NCBI GenBank assembly: GCA_035048815.1
Contig: JAUCBN010000035.1
Span: forward strand, 10,676,501-10,740,500
Reading direction: 5' to 3'
Length of the DNA: 64,000 nt
Source of the DNA: Abelmoschus esculentus
Lineage: Eukaryota; Streptophyta; Magnoliopsida; Malvales; Malvaceae
Each line of letters begins with the position of its first letter. The stretch's first letter is position 1. The notes under the pieces are model-generated. The model did no database searches. It saw only the letters and a list, made by a program, of their open reading frames with translations, and was not told the DNA's origin. Shown here in pieces: positions 10,900 to 23,262 of the stretch. The position numbers and the translations under genes were made by a program.

Positions 10900-12030
10900 T
10901 ATAAGTGGGTAAGGATAAGCACCGAAGAAATGGTCATGGGACCGAAATCTGAAGCAATCATCAATTTTTCTTCTACACTCACCACCATGTTTCTTATGGC
11001 AGAAAGGATATATAAGGCATGATGGGGAATCTAATGATCCACCTCAACTGGCGGTAGACACCATTAGTTTCAACCTCGAATTATTTTATTGAGAAGTCTC
11101 CTCTCTAGCTCTCTTGCCTAAGTAAGTGATCGGGTCATGCTAAACACTTGATCCTTAATTATCCCTATCATAGTCTTTTTCCTAAACTGATTGTCTTTAC
11201 TAAGATAGATTCCATTATCTCTAAATTCTTAGTTCGATCAATCAACTCACGAAAAGATTTATATTTAAAATGATCTACCTTCGCACGGATATTAAATTAG
11301 AGGGACTTCAAAAATTCTCAATACTTTTCTCCACTCTAGTAGACCGTGTGTATACTGAGATAGCTCTACAAAACAAATCTCATATCATGAAAACACCATA
11401 TCCTCCTACTTCAGATCAATGAACGTTTGGCGTCGATCATCTAAGTATTGCTCTCCTACATATAAAAAGCTTGAAAAAAAGTCTCCCAAGATATTCGATC
11501 AACCGACATCAATCTCTGTTCGACTTTATACAAATATTGTGCCTCACCATATAGTACTAAAAAAGAAGCTCTAGAATTCTTACTGGTAGGGTACTCTATC
11601 TTCTCAAATAGTCTCTCGAGATCCTTCATCCATAACTAAACAACAGATGGGTTCTCATTAGACACACTAGCAAAAATATCACCCAACACTTAATAAAATA
11701 GCAGACATTGACTTTCTAGTACTCTTTGATTGATCATGAAAATATTTAAGCAGTTTTTGAATAACGGCAACACTATCCAACTCCATTGTCTTGCTATCAT
11801 CAAATTCGTACAGGTCTTCATCCTGACGTAGCCGATCACGTGTATCTCTACCACCAGACTATTGACTCACAGTCTGTTGTATCTTAAGTTGTGGTTAAGC
11901 TCCTTGATTTTGCATCTCAGCTTGATCAATAGTATGATCGACCACAGGTGGAGGCTTACTAGAAGCTACAACAGTACGGTTGTAGCCTTTACTAGTGGTA
12001 AGTCTAACACTTCTGCTGGGTGACATAGGT
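10900..12030 (-). pseudogene. Tekay-like gag remnant
   Basis: The likely start is near 12027, MSPSRSVRLTTSKGYNRT, about 190 bp inside the primer-binding site. The zinc-knuckle region near 11005-10925 reads CHKKHGGECRRKIDDCF then FRSHDHFF, a degenerate form of the CxxCGKxHxGECxxxTGACFxCGxxDHFxxDC array of Tekay-type gag. The intervening 900 bp carries many stops and only short frames. Confidence 0.65.
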
Positions 12031-12216
12031 CCTATATACAAGAATAGAACCTAAATTAAATTTGGCATCGGAATCTCAATTTCAAATCACAAAAAAATAT
12101 CATAATAAAACATTTTTTTCAAATATCTTCCCATATCCCTAAAATATTTAATGCATGCATGTTTTTCAAAAATTTCTAAAAGCATTAGTTATAAGCCTCA
12201 CAATCTAAGGATTGAA

Positions 12217-12232
12217 CTCGACTTTGATACCA
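12217..12232 (-). other. Primer-binding site of the Tekay-like element
   Basis: The minus strand reads TGGTATCAAAGTCGAG, a near match to the initiator-Met tRNA site TGGTATCAGAGCCGAG. It begins five bases inside the LTR end at 12238 and fixes orientation as minus. Confidence 0.75.
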
Positions 12233-12237
12233 CCAAA

Positions 12238-13767
12238 TATAACCTTCTAGACTTAACTTGAGACATAAGGTAGGTTTTAATAGATATTTTTGTAACTTCT
12301 TCATCATAACAATAGTCACAATGATCATAGAGTTGAAAAATTGACATGTAAAAAGATATAAAAAACTCAATTTTGGAAATCTAGCACAAAAAGAGTACAC
12401 TATTGCTGATGAAGCACTACTTTTGATACGGATATTTCCCATAATCTGAACTAGGTCTTGGTCTAGTTAAGTCGGAACTTACGAGACGAATTTTTAGTAC
12501 TCAGTCACAATTATACCTAATACTAAGTCGACTAAAAAACTGTAAAAATAAATCACAAGTATATCATGTAGTAATCGTAGGAGCTAGTTCATTAGGAGGG
12601 GAAGGAGGAGGTAAAACGTCTTCCCTAGAATTGACATCAATGAAAAATTAAATGAAATCCCATTAAAACCAAGTACAAAAAATGCATTAACTCAAAATAA
12701 TAATAATAATGATCAAAACAAGGTTTCAGGTTTAAATTTGGCCAAACGAACTAAAAAATCAGACTCAAAACATCGAAAATAGGTCAATTTAGGATTCTAT
12801 TAAACAAGTCAACGATCAAAGTCAACTATCAACGTTCAATGATCAGGTCAAAATTAATGATCAACGATTAGTTCAAAGTCAATGGGTGACGTTACATTTG
12901 ATATCACTAACTGTATCAGAGATTCAGGTGGCAATTCAGGTCATAGTTTGGGTCGTTGTTCGAGTTACGGTTCTTTAACCATATCCAACCTCACTTAATA
13001 TTTGTGCCTAGCCGACACATTCACACTAGACCCACTACCCTATGCCCACCATTAGCCCCTTAGTTTACACCTTTACCAGAACCAACTAGGGTTCCCCCCG
13101 CTCAACTCACTATCGGGGATGAACTCACCCAAAGATCCTAAGGATTAATAAAAGTTGCCTCCTTCACCCTTCCCAAACCCCATAGTTCACCCATACCATA
13201 CCACATGATCGATGACCCCTAACCTGAGCCCTAGATCACCACTAAACCCTAACAAAAAACTTACACTGATAACCCACAACAGCCCTGTCCCTCAACAACC
13301 CCCTAACAAATTTAGTCAACAACGACAAAAGGATCTTAGACCCTTACACAAACTCACTATCAAAAGAGACGGCAACACCAAATTTTTATGGAATTCGCGA
13401 TAAGGAATTAACAGTAGATACTTCAAAAATGATAACAAAAAATTTTAAGCTTTTGTTAGACCAAAAAATCTACGACAACCCTCCTCTGGCCAGAAAGCAC
13501 AAGAAGAAGGGAGCTAAGAGTAGAATGAAGAAAAAATGAGAGGAGGTGAGAAGGTTGAACGATTGAAATAACCAAGTGACTAAACTTTCAGTAGGTTTAG
13601 GACTAAAAGAAAAACTTGGCTTCCCTAAAATACCCCTCTAGGTTACAACTATTTCTAAAAATACTTTACATGATTTAAAACACAATCTTCAATTCATACC
13701 TAAGGTTTTTGATTTGGGAATTTATATAAATTAGGGTTTTCTCTAAATTAATTTTGAGAATGTTACA
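12238..13767 (-). repeat. Putative 5' LTR of the Tekay-like element
   Basis: The inner edge abuts the primer-binding site. The plus strand reads tataaccttctagacttaac, like the tgtaatcccttaattttgac end of the solo LTR reconstructed at 23260/30778, so the terminal TG has probably decayed to TA. The outer edge is placed at gagaatgttaca (13767), giving a minus-strand start TGTAACATTCTC that resembles TGTAATACCC of the solo LTR at 32901. The outer boundary is inferred and could be elsewhere. Confidence 0.5.
12895..13665. repeat. Left arm of an inverted homology (LTR portion)
   Basis: The reverse complement matches 21165-21968. Shared blocks include ttcaggtggcaattcaggtc against gacttgaattgccaccggaa, ggttctttaaccatatccaa against its complement, and ataaccaagtgactaaactt against aatttagtcacttggttatt. 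This part lies inside the putative Tekay-like LTR. Confidence 0.75.
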
Positions 13768-13904
13768 AATCAACTTAGATGTTAATCCCAAACCTCGATT
13801 TAAACTCGAATTTCAAACACCCAAAGTCCAATCGTTACATCATGATCTTAAAAAACATTCGTAACGATCCCTTACATTTTAAATATTTTTAAAAAATCTA
13901 CTTC

Positions 13905-15110
13905 TTTTATCTGCATACCCTTAATTTATATCTTAACAAAAAAACTTCACTATATTATTATCATTTAACTTCCTTTAAACCTAGCTATTCTTAAGTTTCT
14001 CAATATTTTTTCTATTTTAGTTTTTATATATAAGCTAAAATCATCATCTAAATCTTTCCCAACTCAACACTCTTTCAATCTTGACCATCTCGTAATTGCT
14101 TCTAATTGAAGTATCCGAACTTTGTATTTTAAATTAAATTAGCCATTTAATTTGGTTAGTAAAATAATAGTTATGTTTAATTTTTTTAAGGATTGAAAAT
14201 CTAAAAAGAATGTAAGGATCCATATAGGGAGGGTACGAAGACTAAAAAAAATCAACGGTGACAATTTTCCAAAATAATAACAGTTTTGGGACAAAGTGAA
14301 GAATGCAAAATCATCTCCACCCAACTTATTTCTCATCCCTAAAATTGAGGGACTGAATTCTAACTTAAAAATTAATTCATTAATTACTAATATTTTTTAA
14401 TTATTCGAGTTTTTATTTTATAATTTTAACTTTATTAAAAGACATAATGTCTAAAGATGCTCCTAACGTTTGATTGAATAGTCACTTTTGATCATATTTT
14501 ACTTCTTTATCTATAGACCCTTAATTTATATCTTAATAAAAAAAAACTTAACTATATTATTATCTTTTAACTTCCTCTCAAACCTAGATATTATTAAGTT
14601 TCTCAATATTTTTTCTATTTTAGTTTAGACAGACAGACAGAAGCTAAAATCGTCATCTAAATATTTACCAACTCAACATCCTTTCGATCTTGATCATCTT
14701 GTAATTGCTTCTAATTGAATTATTCAAACTTTATATTTTAAACTTAATTGGTCATTTATTTTGGTTACTAAAATAATAGTTTTGTTTTTTTTAGGGATGG
14801 AGATTCTAAAAAAATGTAAGGATTCGTACAAAGATGGTATGAAGATGAAAAAATTCAATGATGATAATTATCAGAAATCGTAACAGTTTGAGGATAAAAT
14901 AAAGAAGGGAAAATCATCATCTCCGCCCCACCTAATTCCCACCCCTGGAATTGAGGGACTAAACTCTATATTAAAAATTAATTCACTAATTATTAGTATT
15001 TTTGAGTTATTCGAGTTTTTATTCTATAACTTAAACTTTATTAAAAGACATAATGTCAAAATATGCCCCTAACGTCTGGGTGAATAGTCCCTTTTGACCA
15101 TATTTTACTT
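13905..15110. repeat. Tandem duplication of a ~600-bp AT-rich unit
   Basis: Unit 1 (about 13905-14505) and unit 2 (about 14506-15110) share, in order, the cttaatttatatcttaa block, gtttctcaatattttttcta, a taattgcttctaattgaa block (or its equivalent), aaaataatagtt, the gtaaggat block, and caacgt/aacgtytgrktgaatagtc at the end. Unit 2 contains a (GACA)3 microsatellite at about 14628-14640 where unit 1 has tatatataag. No protein is encoded; the short frames are incidental. Confidence 0.8.
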
Positions 15111-15142
15111 TTGAAGTAATTCAATCCTCAATATGTCATTTT

Positions 15143-15345
15143 GAGTCAAAATAGTCCTTCTGCAAACGGAAATTATTAATCAGTTGATGGAAAAAAACCT
15201 AAAATGACTTGATAAAATAATAGGTTAAAAAAATTTATATAATTTTATAAATTATTTTTAACTAACGTGTCATTCTATGAAGTTAGTATATTTGTGTATA
15301 TAATATTGTTATCGTTGTGTACACTACTATGTAGGTTTGTCAATT
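15143..15345. repeat. Second left block of the inverted homology
   Basis: The reverse complement matches 20938-21150: agtccttctgcaaacggaaa, aacgtgtcattctatgaagt and the gttatcgttgtgtacactac block all have complements there. In the right arm this block directly abuts the LTR-like block; here 1.5 kb (13666-15142), including the tandem duplication, separates them. Confidence 0.7.
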
Positions 15346-15713
15346 CGTTTCAAGTCATTTACTGATTTGAATAAAAGTTTTATGTAAAAAAATTATTAAC
15401 CATAAAAAACACTAATATTTAAATTATTTGAAAAAAAAATCAAAATAATTATTCAATCAAATATTAAAAAAATAATATTATACATTATTAAAAATCGAGT
15501 CAAACGCGATAATTCAATTTTTTGGAAAATTATAAAAAACGGTTGTACCATTTTTCTTACAAAAATTATAAGAATTGAAGTACACATTTTTTGTATATAT
15601 CAAAATTCTTATAACTTTTGTAAGAAAAACAATATGTACAGAAATTCTTACACTTTCATAAAAAAATTGTATATATTGTTTTTTATAAAAAATTTAGTAT
15701 ATACAAAAAATAT
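15346..15713. other. AT-rich spacer
   Basis: I see no coding signal. A short imperfect inverted repeat is present (ttcttacaaaaattataagaatt near 15553-15576 and aaaattcttataacttttgtaag near 15601-15625). Confidence 0.6.
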
Positions 15714-16828
15714 TGTTAGGTTCGATGCACCAATCGATTCGATTGCCAAATAGTAGAGAAGATGTTGTTTGAGTGAAATTTGGTGAAAGCAAAAAGATAA
15801 AAAAATTGACACAATTATTTTAGAGTGGTTCGGTCTTCTAACAAGCACCACATCTACTACCTTAGCATTCCACTAAGGATTTCTCAAATTCACTATGGGT
15901 TTCCTCCTTTTGAGGTCAAAGGGTTAATCTTACAACCTGGATTCAATTTCCTGAATCTAACATCTAAAGTTCACAAACCAAACTTTAGGAATTATCTCAA
16001 ACAAAGAAAATTCTAAGAAAACTAGAAATCCTCTCTTAAAGTAGATGTTTGCAATCTTAAGCACTCTCCAAATTCCTAATACACTTGAGTATTTATAGAC
16101 ATTCAAGCTCACAAGTGTTTTCTATACAAAGAATGAGAGAGTTAAGCTTCAAGATAAATCTATGATCATATTGTTATTGACAATTGAAACATTAGTCTTC
16201 TTTTGATGCTTCAAGGTCCATTTTGTAGTCCCCATTAAGTTTACAACCATTGATGACCATTGGGATTGAATTGGAGCCATTTGGAGTTGATTTCTAGACC
16301 AATTTTCCTTTTTGGTGTCATGCGATCAAAATGCTGGTTGACTGTTTCGATACAGCCTCTTTGGGAAAGAGTCGTTGTACCTACAATAAAATACTCGTAT
16401 CGATACACCTTGAAGGTGTATTGAAACGCCTTGCTCTCCATATCGAAACGGCTAATATCTGTATCGATACGGTTCCTAGCCGCTGGTTTTTTTTACAAAG
16501 TACTTGGTGGTTTTCATAAAGTCGTTGGAATTGTATCGAAACACCTAAGAGGTGTATCTAAACACCTGTATCGAAACGCCTTTGAAGGGATATCTGTACG
16601 ATTTTTGATAATGTTGAACTTTATCGAAACACCCCTAGAATATATCTGAACACATACGTTGAAAGTACAATTTTGACTCTTTCAAAACACTTTAAACACT
16701 TCCAAAACCTTTAAAAACTTATTAAAAGTAATTTTGAAGTTATTTGAAAATAAGAACTATTTTTTAAACCTTTTCAAATTAATCTAAAATTATTTTTTAA
16801 TTATTATATCAAAATTAATATTTCTGCA
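15714..16828 (-). mobile_element. Solo LTR of a SIRE-like Ty1/copia family, 1115 bp
   Basis: It starts TGTTAGGTTCGATGC and ends ...ATTTCTGCA, flanked by aatat and catat (one mismatch). It shares with the LTRs at 47224 and 61826 the stretch tggttcrrkcttc-aacaagc, the catctactaccttag/cccactaaggat block, the large middle with tatcgaaac/tatcgatac motifs (about 16340-16645) and the ttatatcaaaat end. Length matches those LTRs (1119 and 1161 bp). No internal region is present. Orientation is taken from the complete element. Confidence 0.8.
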
Positions 16829-17100
16829 CATATGTAATAAATTTGTTATAATTTTAACCTGTTTTTTTAATATCACCTTCCCTATTATAACTTCCCCAAT
16901 TTTTCCATTGCAGATGTGCCTAATGTGAGATGCCGCGCCGTTTTCTTGCTGATTTTCTTTTTCATTTTTTTAATGCTCCGAAACGTAACACTGTCAAGTA
17001 ACGAAGGCAAAAGGCGGGCTGGCATCGAAGACACCCAACGAACACTACGTTAACTCTTCTGTGATCATTACATGGAAGTATTTGTTATTGTTTATTCGAT
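16829..17100. other. Spacer and presumptive upstream region of the reductase pseudogene
   Basis: The sequence becomes less AT-rich after 16910. A pyrimidine-rich stretch and a short GC-rich block (atgccgcgccg, 16930-16940) lie about 300 bp before the ATG. No convincing TATA box placement was made. Confidence 0.4.
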
Positions 17101-17161
17101 CAAGATTAGCTTAGCTACGGAAAAACATCTTTCTTCTCGTATCAATTTCTGCATCTCAAAG

Positions 17162-17229
17162 GTAATCTCTCTCATATTTATGCTCTGTTTGTGTTTGTTT
17201 TAAGTTCTGAGTCATCTTTCTCCCAACAG
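17162..17229 (+). other. 5'UTR intron of the reductase pseudogene
   Basis: The boundaries read ctcaaag|gtaatctc and tcccaacag|atttttc, with a pyrimidine-rich 3' end. The ATG follows 21 bp after the acceptor. Confidence 0.5.
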
Positions 17230-17249
17230 ATTTTTCGGTTTCGCTTAGA

Positions 17250-19478
17250 ATGGCAGCTCTGGCAACTTTCTGCGTTCCAATGGCAGCAGCAAATCCCTGC
17301 ATTTCATCTTCTGACGGAGATGTCATGGCGGGTGCCTCTGTTCTAAGTGTCAATTCCAAAACTTTTTCATGGACTAAGATAACAAGTGCTTGCAAAATAT
17401 CATCGTCTCGAGTAAAGTTTAACAAGGTTGTCACAAAGGCAATGTCTGAGTCAAGTGAAGATTCGCTTGTTTCCGGGTTGCCAATTGACTTGAAGGGTCC
17501 CACTCGGTTTCGCTGATCCTTTCGCCTTTGTTCGTAATTTCGTAAATTGTCTAAACATTTTGATGATAGATAGCTGCTTCCTACAGGTAAAGGGGCGTTT
17601 GTTGCTGGTGCTGCCGATGACAATGGATTTGGCTGGGAAAGAGCAAAATCTCTTGCTGCTGCAGGTGCTGAATTTCTAGTGGGGACATGGGTTCCAGTAT
17701 GTAAATTAGACCTTTGTAGGACTATCTAAGCATTTTTACTGGTCTTGAAAAAACGGCAACGTGCTGACGATGAAGTTTCCCTTGTAGGCTTTGAATTTGA
17801 ACATATTCGAAACCAGCTTGCATCGTGGGAAGTTTGATGAATCGCTCAAGTAAGTGCCGGTTATATGTTCAGATATAGTGGATGGTCCTGTATTAATGAC
17901 CATTTTTCTGATAGAAGTTATTTCAGATTGCCTAATGGCTCCTTGATGGAGATTACGAAAATATATCCCTTGGATGCAGTCTTTGACAACCCTGATGATG
18001 TACCTGAAGACGTAATGGATTAAGTTTATCGCCTCTCAAGATATTGCACATTTTAACAAACTCCAATCATCTTAATGAACTTTTTCATCCTGTTGTTTCG
18101 AGAAGATAAAAACAAACAGGTGTTATGCAGGATCCACAAATTGGACTATTCAGGTATGTGTCAAACATATCCAGTAGTCAGTAGAAGGAACTAGTAGAGC
18201 AAGTAATCATGAATGCATACATGAATTTCATCTTATGTTACTTCTTATGTGTTGCAGGAAGTTGCCGAATCTGTTAAACAGGATTTTGGCAGCATCGACA
18301 TCCTTCTGCATTCACTAGCTAATGGGCCAGAAGTATAGCAGCTCCAAGCTTTGAATCTGAAATGCTAATTGGTTTTAGTTTTAGCTTTATTCTCTGTTTC
18401 TTACAATCAATTGTTTGTTAACAGGTCAGTAAACCTCTACTAGAGACATCCAGGAAAGGATACCTTGCAGCTTTATCCGCTTCGAGTTACTCCTATGTGT
18501 CTTTACTCAAACACTTTCTCCCGTTAATGAATCCAGGCATGTCTGGTCTATTCTTTTGTTCATTAGACAATAGGCATGTTCTTTTGATCTCTTAGTCTAT
18601 TCTTTTGTATCAATAACAAGCAATTGCCGATGCAGGAGGTTCTACGATCTCCCTTACTCATGTTGCTTCCGAGCGAATATTTCCCGGGTATGTCTGTTAT
18701 TCTTTGTTTCCCCGGTATTCAATAAACAAAGTCGGTACTGGTTGTTCATTGACAAAAAGTCTCAAACAATATGGTATGCGGATATGGTGGAGGTATGAAC
18801 TCTGCTAAAGCTGCACTAGAAAGTGACACTAGAGTTAGTTCTAATCTCCTTTCCTCCACATAACCAAGTTTAATTTTAACATGATTGCATATTTAGTTTC
18901 CCAAATCCGGTGTATCTATGTTCCTCAACTCATTTTCAGGTACTCGCTTTCGAAGTAGGAAGAAAACACAAGATTAGGGTCAACACAGTATCTGCAGGTA
19001 CAACTCTTTGTTCCAAGACCATGTTCATGTTCTTTTTCCCAGTACATATTGTCCGTAACTCAGGGCATCTAATAAACAGGTCCTCTAAGAAGTTGTGCTG
19101 CGAAAGCAGTCAGATTCATTGATATGATGATCAATATTGATTGGTCAATGCACCTCTCCAGAAAGATCTCACTGCAGGTGATTTGGATGAACTACAAAGA
19201 TTAAAGACTTGTTTTGTTTTGCTTTTTTTGATGATTTATATCGAATTGCTGGAACAGATGAGGTGGGGAATACTGCAGCGTTCTTGGTATCACCTTTGGC
19301 TTCAGCAATAACAGGTTCTGTTATATTTGTTGACAATGGACTCAATGCAATGGGGGTTGGCGTCGACAGTCCCATATTTAAAGACTTCAAACATTCCAGG
19401 CAACAGCCACCAAAGCCTACCAAGATGTTGCTACGTAACTGTGATGCTGGATTGAGTCGAGCTCTGGGGGCAGTTTAA
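17250..19478 (+). pseudogene. MOD1: Enoyl-[acyl-carrier-protein] reductase (NADH), plastid type, degenerate copy
   Basis: The functional family reduces trans-2-enoyl-ACP with NADH in the last step of each plastid fatty-acid elongation cycle. Exons inferred: 17250-17496, 17587-17696, 17788-17849, 17927-18011, 18106-18153, 18258-18332, 18425-18536, 18636-18687, 18782-18833, 18940-18997, 19080-19177 and 19258-19478. Exon 1 begins with a Ser-rich transit-peptide-like region, then SGLPIDLKG. The nucleotide-binding loop reads AADDNGFGW...GTWVP; the catalytic Tyr/Lys pair is in YGGGMNSAK; SAGPLRS and SPLASAITG follow. Defects: exon 9 has cgg instead of an AG acceptor, intron 7 has a GC donor (ccag|gcatgt), exon 11 lacks one base so the last exon is out of frame, and the C-terminus runs on past the usual end. 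Introns are retained, so this is an unprocessed duplicate. A 5'UTR intron (17162-17229) also looks preserved. Aberrant but productive splicing cannot be excluded. Confidence 0.8.
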
Positions 19479-20937
19479 AGATTTAGGGTCAGTATAATTT
19501 ATTAAAACAGGCTCTCAATTTAAAAAAACCAATTGTAATTTGATTTGAGGCATACCGTCATTTTATTTTGCTCTTGAGTTTCACCACTGGTCTGTAATTG
19601 ATATTATGCTTTTCCCATGTAAGAATCTGGTTCAACTTATTTTGGACCCTTTTTATAGAGGTTATGTATTGTAGCTCCTATTACACATATATAAAATCAA
19701 TCATAATTGTAATCATTTTGATTGTTGAAGAATTTTAAAAACTTGTTGTCATGTTAAAAAAACAAGGCTTAGCGTAAAAATAATGGCCTAAACAATATCT
19801 ATCACTAACATTAAGTGCGTAATTTTTTTGACAAAAAATTGTTTAAAGTTTTATTTTATTAATTTTAGGTATTCGATAACTAATTATCTTTAAAAATCAA
19901 TTAATCAATTGAAATTTAACATCTACATGCTAATTTTAATTATTTTAAATTATTTTTTTATGATTTTAAATTTTAAAAAAAATCTATAAAAAGCAAAAAC
20001 AATTCCCCAAATAGTCACTATTATCGTCGTCGATTCATCCTTTTCGGTCGATAGATTCAACCGATCATTTCCTTCAATTTACCATCACTAAAAACTAAAG
20101 AACGTCGTGTCAGCCAAACATTAAAAGATGAACGCAAATTATCTCTTTGGTTACATGACGTGTGTTAATTTTCGATGACAATAAATTGAGAGAAATAGCC
20201 GGCTAAGTTTGAATGAAAAGGGTGACTCAACGTAGATAATGATCACTATTTAAGATTTTAGAATTTTTGAGTTTTGAGAAATATTTAAATTTTTATAATT
20301 TTTGAAAAAGTTATTTTTTATAAAATTATTCTTTTTCGTGACGATGACCTTCATATCATAAACTGATTTTTAATTTTTACATTCAATGTATATAAATATT
20401 TTTTTCCTTTGATGAAAAATCGTTTGTTCTTTTTTTTTTTTTTTTTCATTGTCAAGAATCATTCTACATTTATTTTCTTACTATTTTTGTATGCTTGTAT
20501 GATAGTTTCTCTATATTTTTGCATGTTTACTTGTTTTTGTGACAATATTGTTTATTGTTATGATAATTAAATATTCAGATAACAAGTATTATCGAGCGTT
20601 TCTATTCCAAAAACAATGAATGGTATGTTATTTTTTATTCTTTTGCGATAGTTTATCGATATGCCAAGTATGTGTTGCGGAGAGTACGATTGATTCATAG
20701 AGTTTTCTAATCGAAGTTTATTATTTCTGAATTTTATTTAAAAGCTTGTAATTTTTTAGAAAGTGAATAGTTATCTTTCTCATGTCTTTCACACCCTTTG
20801 AATTTATTATATTTATCTTTTTACGTGTTTTCAATTGCTTTTTATGTTTGAATTTAGGAATATAGAGGGTTTAAGGTAAATTGATGAAAATAGGTTAATC
20901 GCTATAGTGATTTAGGAACCTCGTCACCCACAGGTTA
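19479..20937. other. AT-rich spacer downstream of the reductase pseudogene
   Basis: A probable 3'UTR lies at 19479-19700 (ttgatattatgcttttcccatg, tatataaaatcaatc). Beyond it I see no coding signal, only poly-T (about 20431-20448) and low-complexity sequence. Confidence 0.6.
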
Positions 20938-21968
20938 GTGACGTCAAACCAATATAATAGTGTACACGACGATAGCAATAATATACACAAACATACTATC
21001 TTTATAGAATGACACGTTAGTCAAAAAAATAATTTATAAAATTATATAAAATATTTTTTACTTTTAACGTATTACTCTGTCAAATCATTTTAAGTTGTTT
21101 ATCATCAATTGGCTATTAATTTCCTCTCGCGGAAGGACTATTAAGTAGTAACGATTTTTTTTAGAAATATTTGTGACCTAGAGAGGTATTTTAGGGAAGT
21201 CAAGTTTTTGTTTTAGTTCTAAACCTAATAGGAATTTAGTCACTTGGTTATTTCAGTCATACAACTTTCTCACCTCCTTTCCTTTTTCTTTTTTTTTTCA
21301 TTCCGCTCTTAGATCTTTTCTCTCTCATGTTTTCTAGAGAGACGAGGGTTGTCGTCGTTATCGCTTGTTCCACCTTCATTTTTTCGAGTCACTGTTGTGT
21401 TGAGTGTAAATCGATTTTTCCTTCTTCCTAAGCTCGTGTCTTGCGATAACTTAGGATTTCTAATCTGTGAAGTATTTGTCAATCGTTTCCTCGTCGTGAA
21501 TTTTGTCAAAATCTGACGTTGACATCTCTTTCGATGGTGAGTTTGTGTAAGGTTATAAGATCCTTTTGTCGTTGGTTGTCTTAATTTTGGGGTTGTTGAG
21601 GGATAGTGCTATTATGGGTTGTTAAGGTGAGTTTTTCGTTAGGGTTTGGTGGTGGTCAATGGCTCGGGTTAGGGGACATCGAGCATATGGGGTTCGGGAA
21701 GGGTGAAAGAGGACAATTTTATTCATCGGATCTTCGGGTGGGTTCATTGTCAATAGTGAGTTGAATAAGGGAACCTTAGCTAGCTCAGTATGAGTGTAAA
21801 CTAAGGTACTGATTTTGGGCTTAAGGTAGTGGGTGTTGTGTGAATGTGTTGGACTAGGCCCAAATGTTAAATGAGATTGGATATGGTTAAAGAACCGCAA
21901 CCCGAGCTGCTACTTGAATCGCGACTTGAATTGCCACCGGAATCTGTGACCCAGTCATTGACGTCATA
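20938..21968. repeat. Right arm of the inverted homology: LTR fragment in opposite orientation
   Basis: 20938-21150 is the reverse complement of 15143-15345, and about 21165-21968 that of 12895-13665. The LTR-like part is therefore a truncated Tekay-type LTR on the other strand. The remaining ~650 bp of the LTR towards its primer-binding-site end has no match to the right of 21968. Frames here (for example 21309-21509 and 21622-21900 minus) are LTR sequence. Confidence 0.75.
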
Positions 21969-23254
21969 TAATCATGTCCTTGTATGTTATTTTTTCAGCT
22001 AAAGGGCTTGTAATGAAGCCTAATGATGCCAATAAGACGACACCTCCACCCACTTGGAGAGATCCTCTATAGACCACGCCACTAACACCTGGTGAGGTTC
22101 TTTCTGCATGCAGGACGTGCATTTCATGTAGTCTATGTAACTTTTTGGCAGGGACAGTATATGCATGCATGCCATTGAGATTTAGAGGTTTAGGGACACA
22201 CCACGTCAAGAAAAGGTGACGAGGTGTTTATTATTATTTTTAAATATGTATATATAATGGTAAGCTATCGAAAAATTTGAGATGTATTTTTTTGAAAAAA
22301 ATAAAATATTGAGAGAGTTGTTGAGATGGTAGGCTAGAAAGAATGATTTCATCAACAATTTATAAGATTGAACCCTCAGTTGGTTATTAGGGCAAATCTC
22401 TTGATGATTTTAGTGGAGATAAAGAAAATATTTTTTCTAAATACGGAAGATGATGAGGTGCACTTACTCGATGGTTATGTGTTGAAGCTTTTGTGGAAAA
22501 TGTATCTGAGGATAATGGTTGAAAATGATGTTTAAATCATGATTGTTGCCTAACTCGGTTTAAGAAATGAGGTACCTCTAACTTAGAGTTATGTTAATTC
22601 ATAGCCAAAATAAACAGATTCCCCATATTCAGCATACGTTTATTCATCTCGTATGTTTAAATTTGATTATGCTGCAACGAGATATTCATAATATCAAGCA
22701 CACATATTTGCTTCTGCATCTTCTATGAGATTTGGTGAATTGGTATCAAAGGGTCAATTTGAAACAAAAGAATATGGATAACTAACAATGAAGAAGTATT
22801 GTATTTGACAGCATACGATATTTTGTGTTGTTGAATTTAATACACAAACTTGTTATATACAGTGTATTAATTAGAAAACCTATTGTACCCACTCATATCT
22901 TAAAATCAATTATCTCGACAACTAAATTTCCACGGCAACGACACATCTCTAATTGCCACAACAACTAACTTGTCACAACAAATAACATTTAAGACTCTTA
23001 CTTAAATCACGATCAGGTAATAACATATATGACTCAAATCATGCTACCAGGTTCATATCGAACTTGCTACCAGATGTTTAGCTACAAAATATTAACAATG
23101 AGCTCAACACTCAAACACAGGATCCTTGATCAAAAACCAAACACTAGGGCTGGCAATAATTAAAGACAAATTAACACTTAAATAAATATTTAATTTTGAA
23201 TTTTTTCAATAATTATATTTTAATATAGGTGATATATTAGTATCACTTTTAATA
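21969..23254. other. Unassigned spacer
   Basis: A moderately complex block at 21990-22210 has an 81-codon minus frame that I do not recognise. The remainder is AT-rich without coding signal. Confidence 0.5.
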
Positions 23255-23262
23255 TTCTATGT

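Larger units (their letters stand above)
9780..13767 (-). mobile_element. Tekay-like chromovirus (Ty3/gypsy) 5' half, decayed
   Basis: Minus-strand order is a putative LTR (13767-12238), a Met-tRNA-type primer-binding site, gag, a zinc-knuckle region, retropepsin and RT. The RT stops at MPFGLTN, where the Athila block has inserted. The rest of this element would lie left of the Athila insertions, beyond the window. No segment is open for more than about 85 codons. Confidence 0.75.

Noticed and set aside
17156..17623. 155-codon minus-strand frame
   Set aside because: Antisense to exons 1-2 of the enoyl-ACP reductase copy, spanning its intron; no independent homology.
21964..22209. 81-codon minus-strand frame
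   Set aside because: No recognisable motif, no splice or promoter support; left as unassigned spacer.
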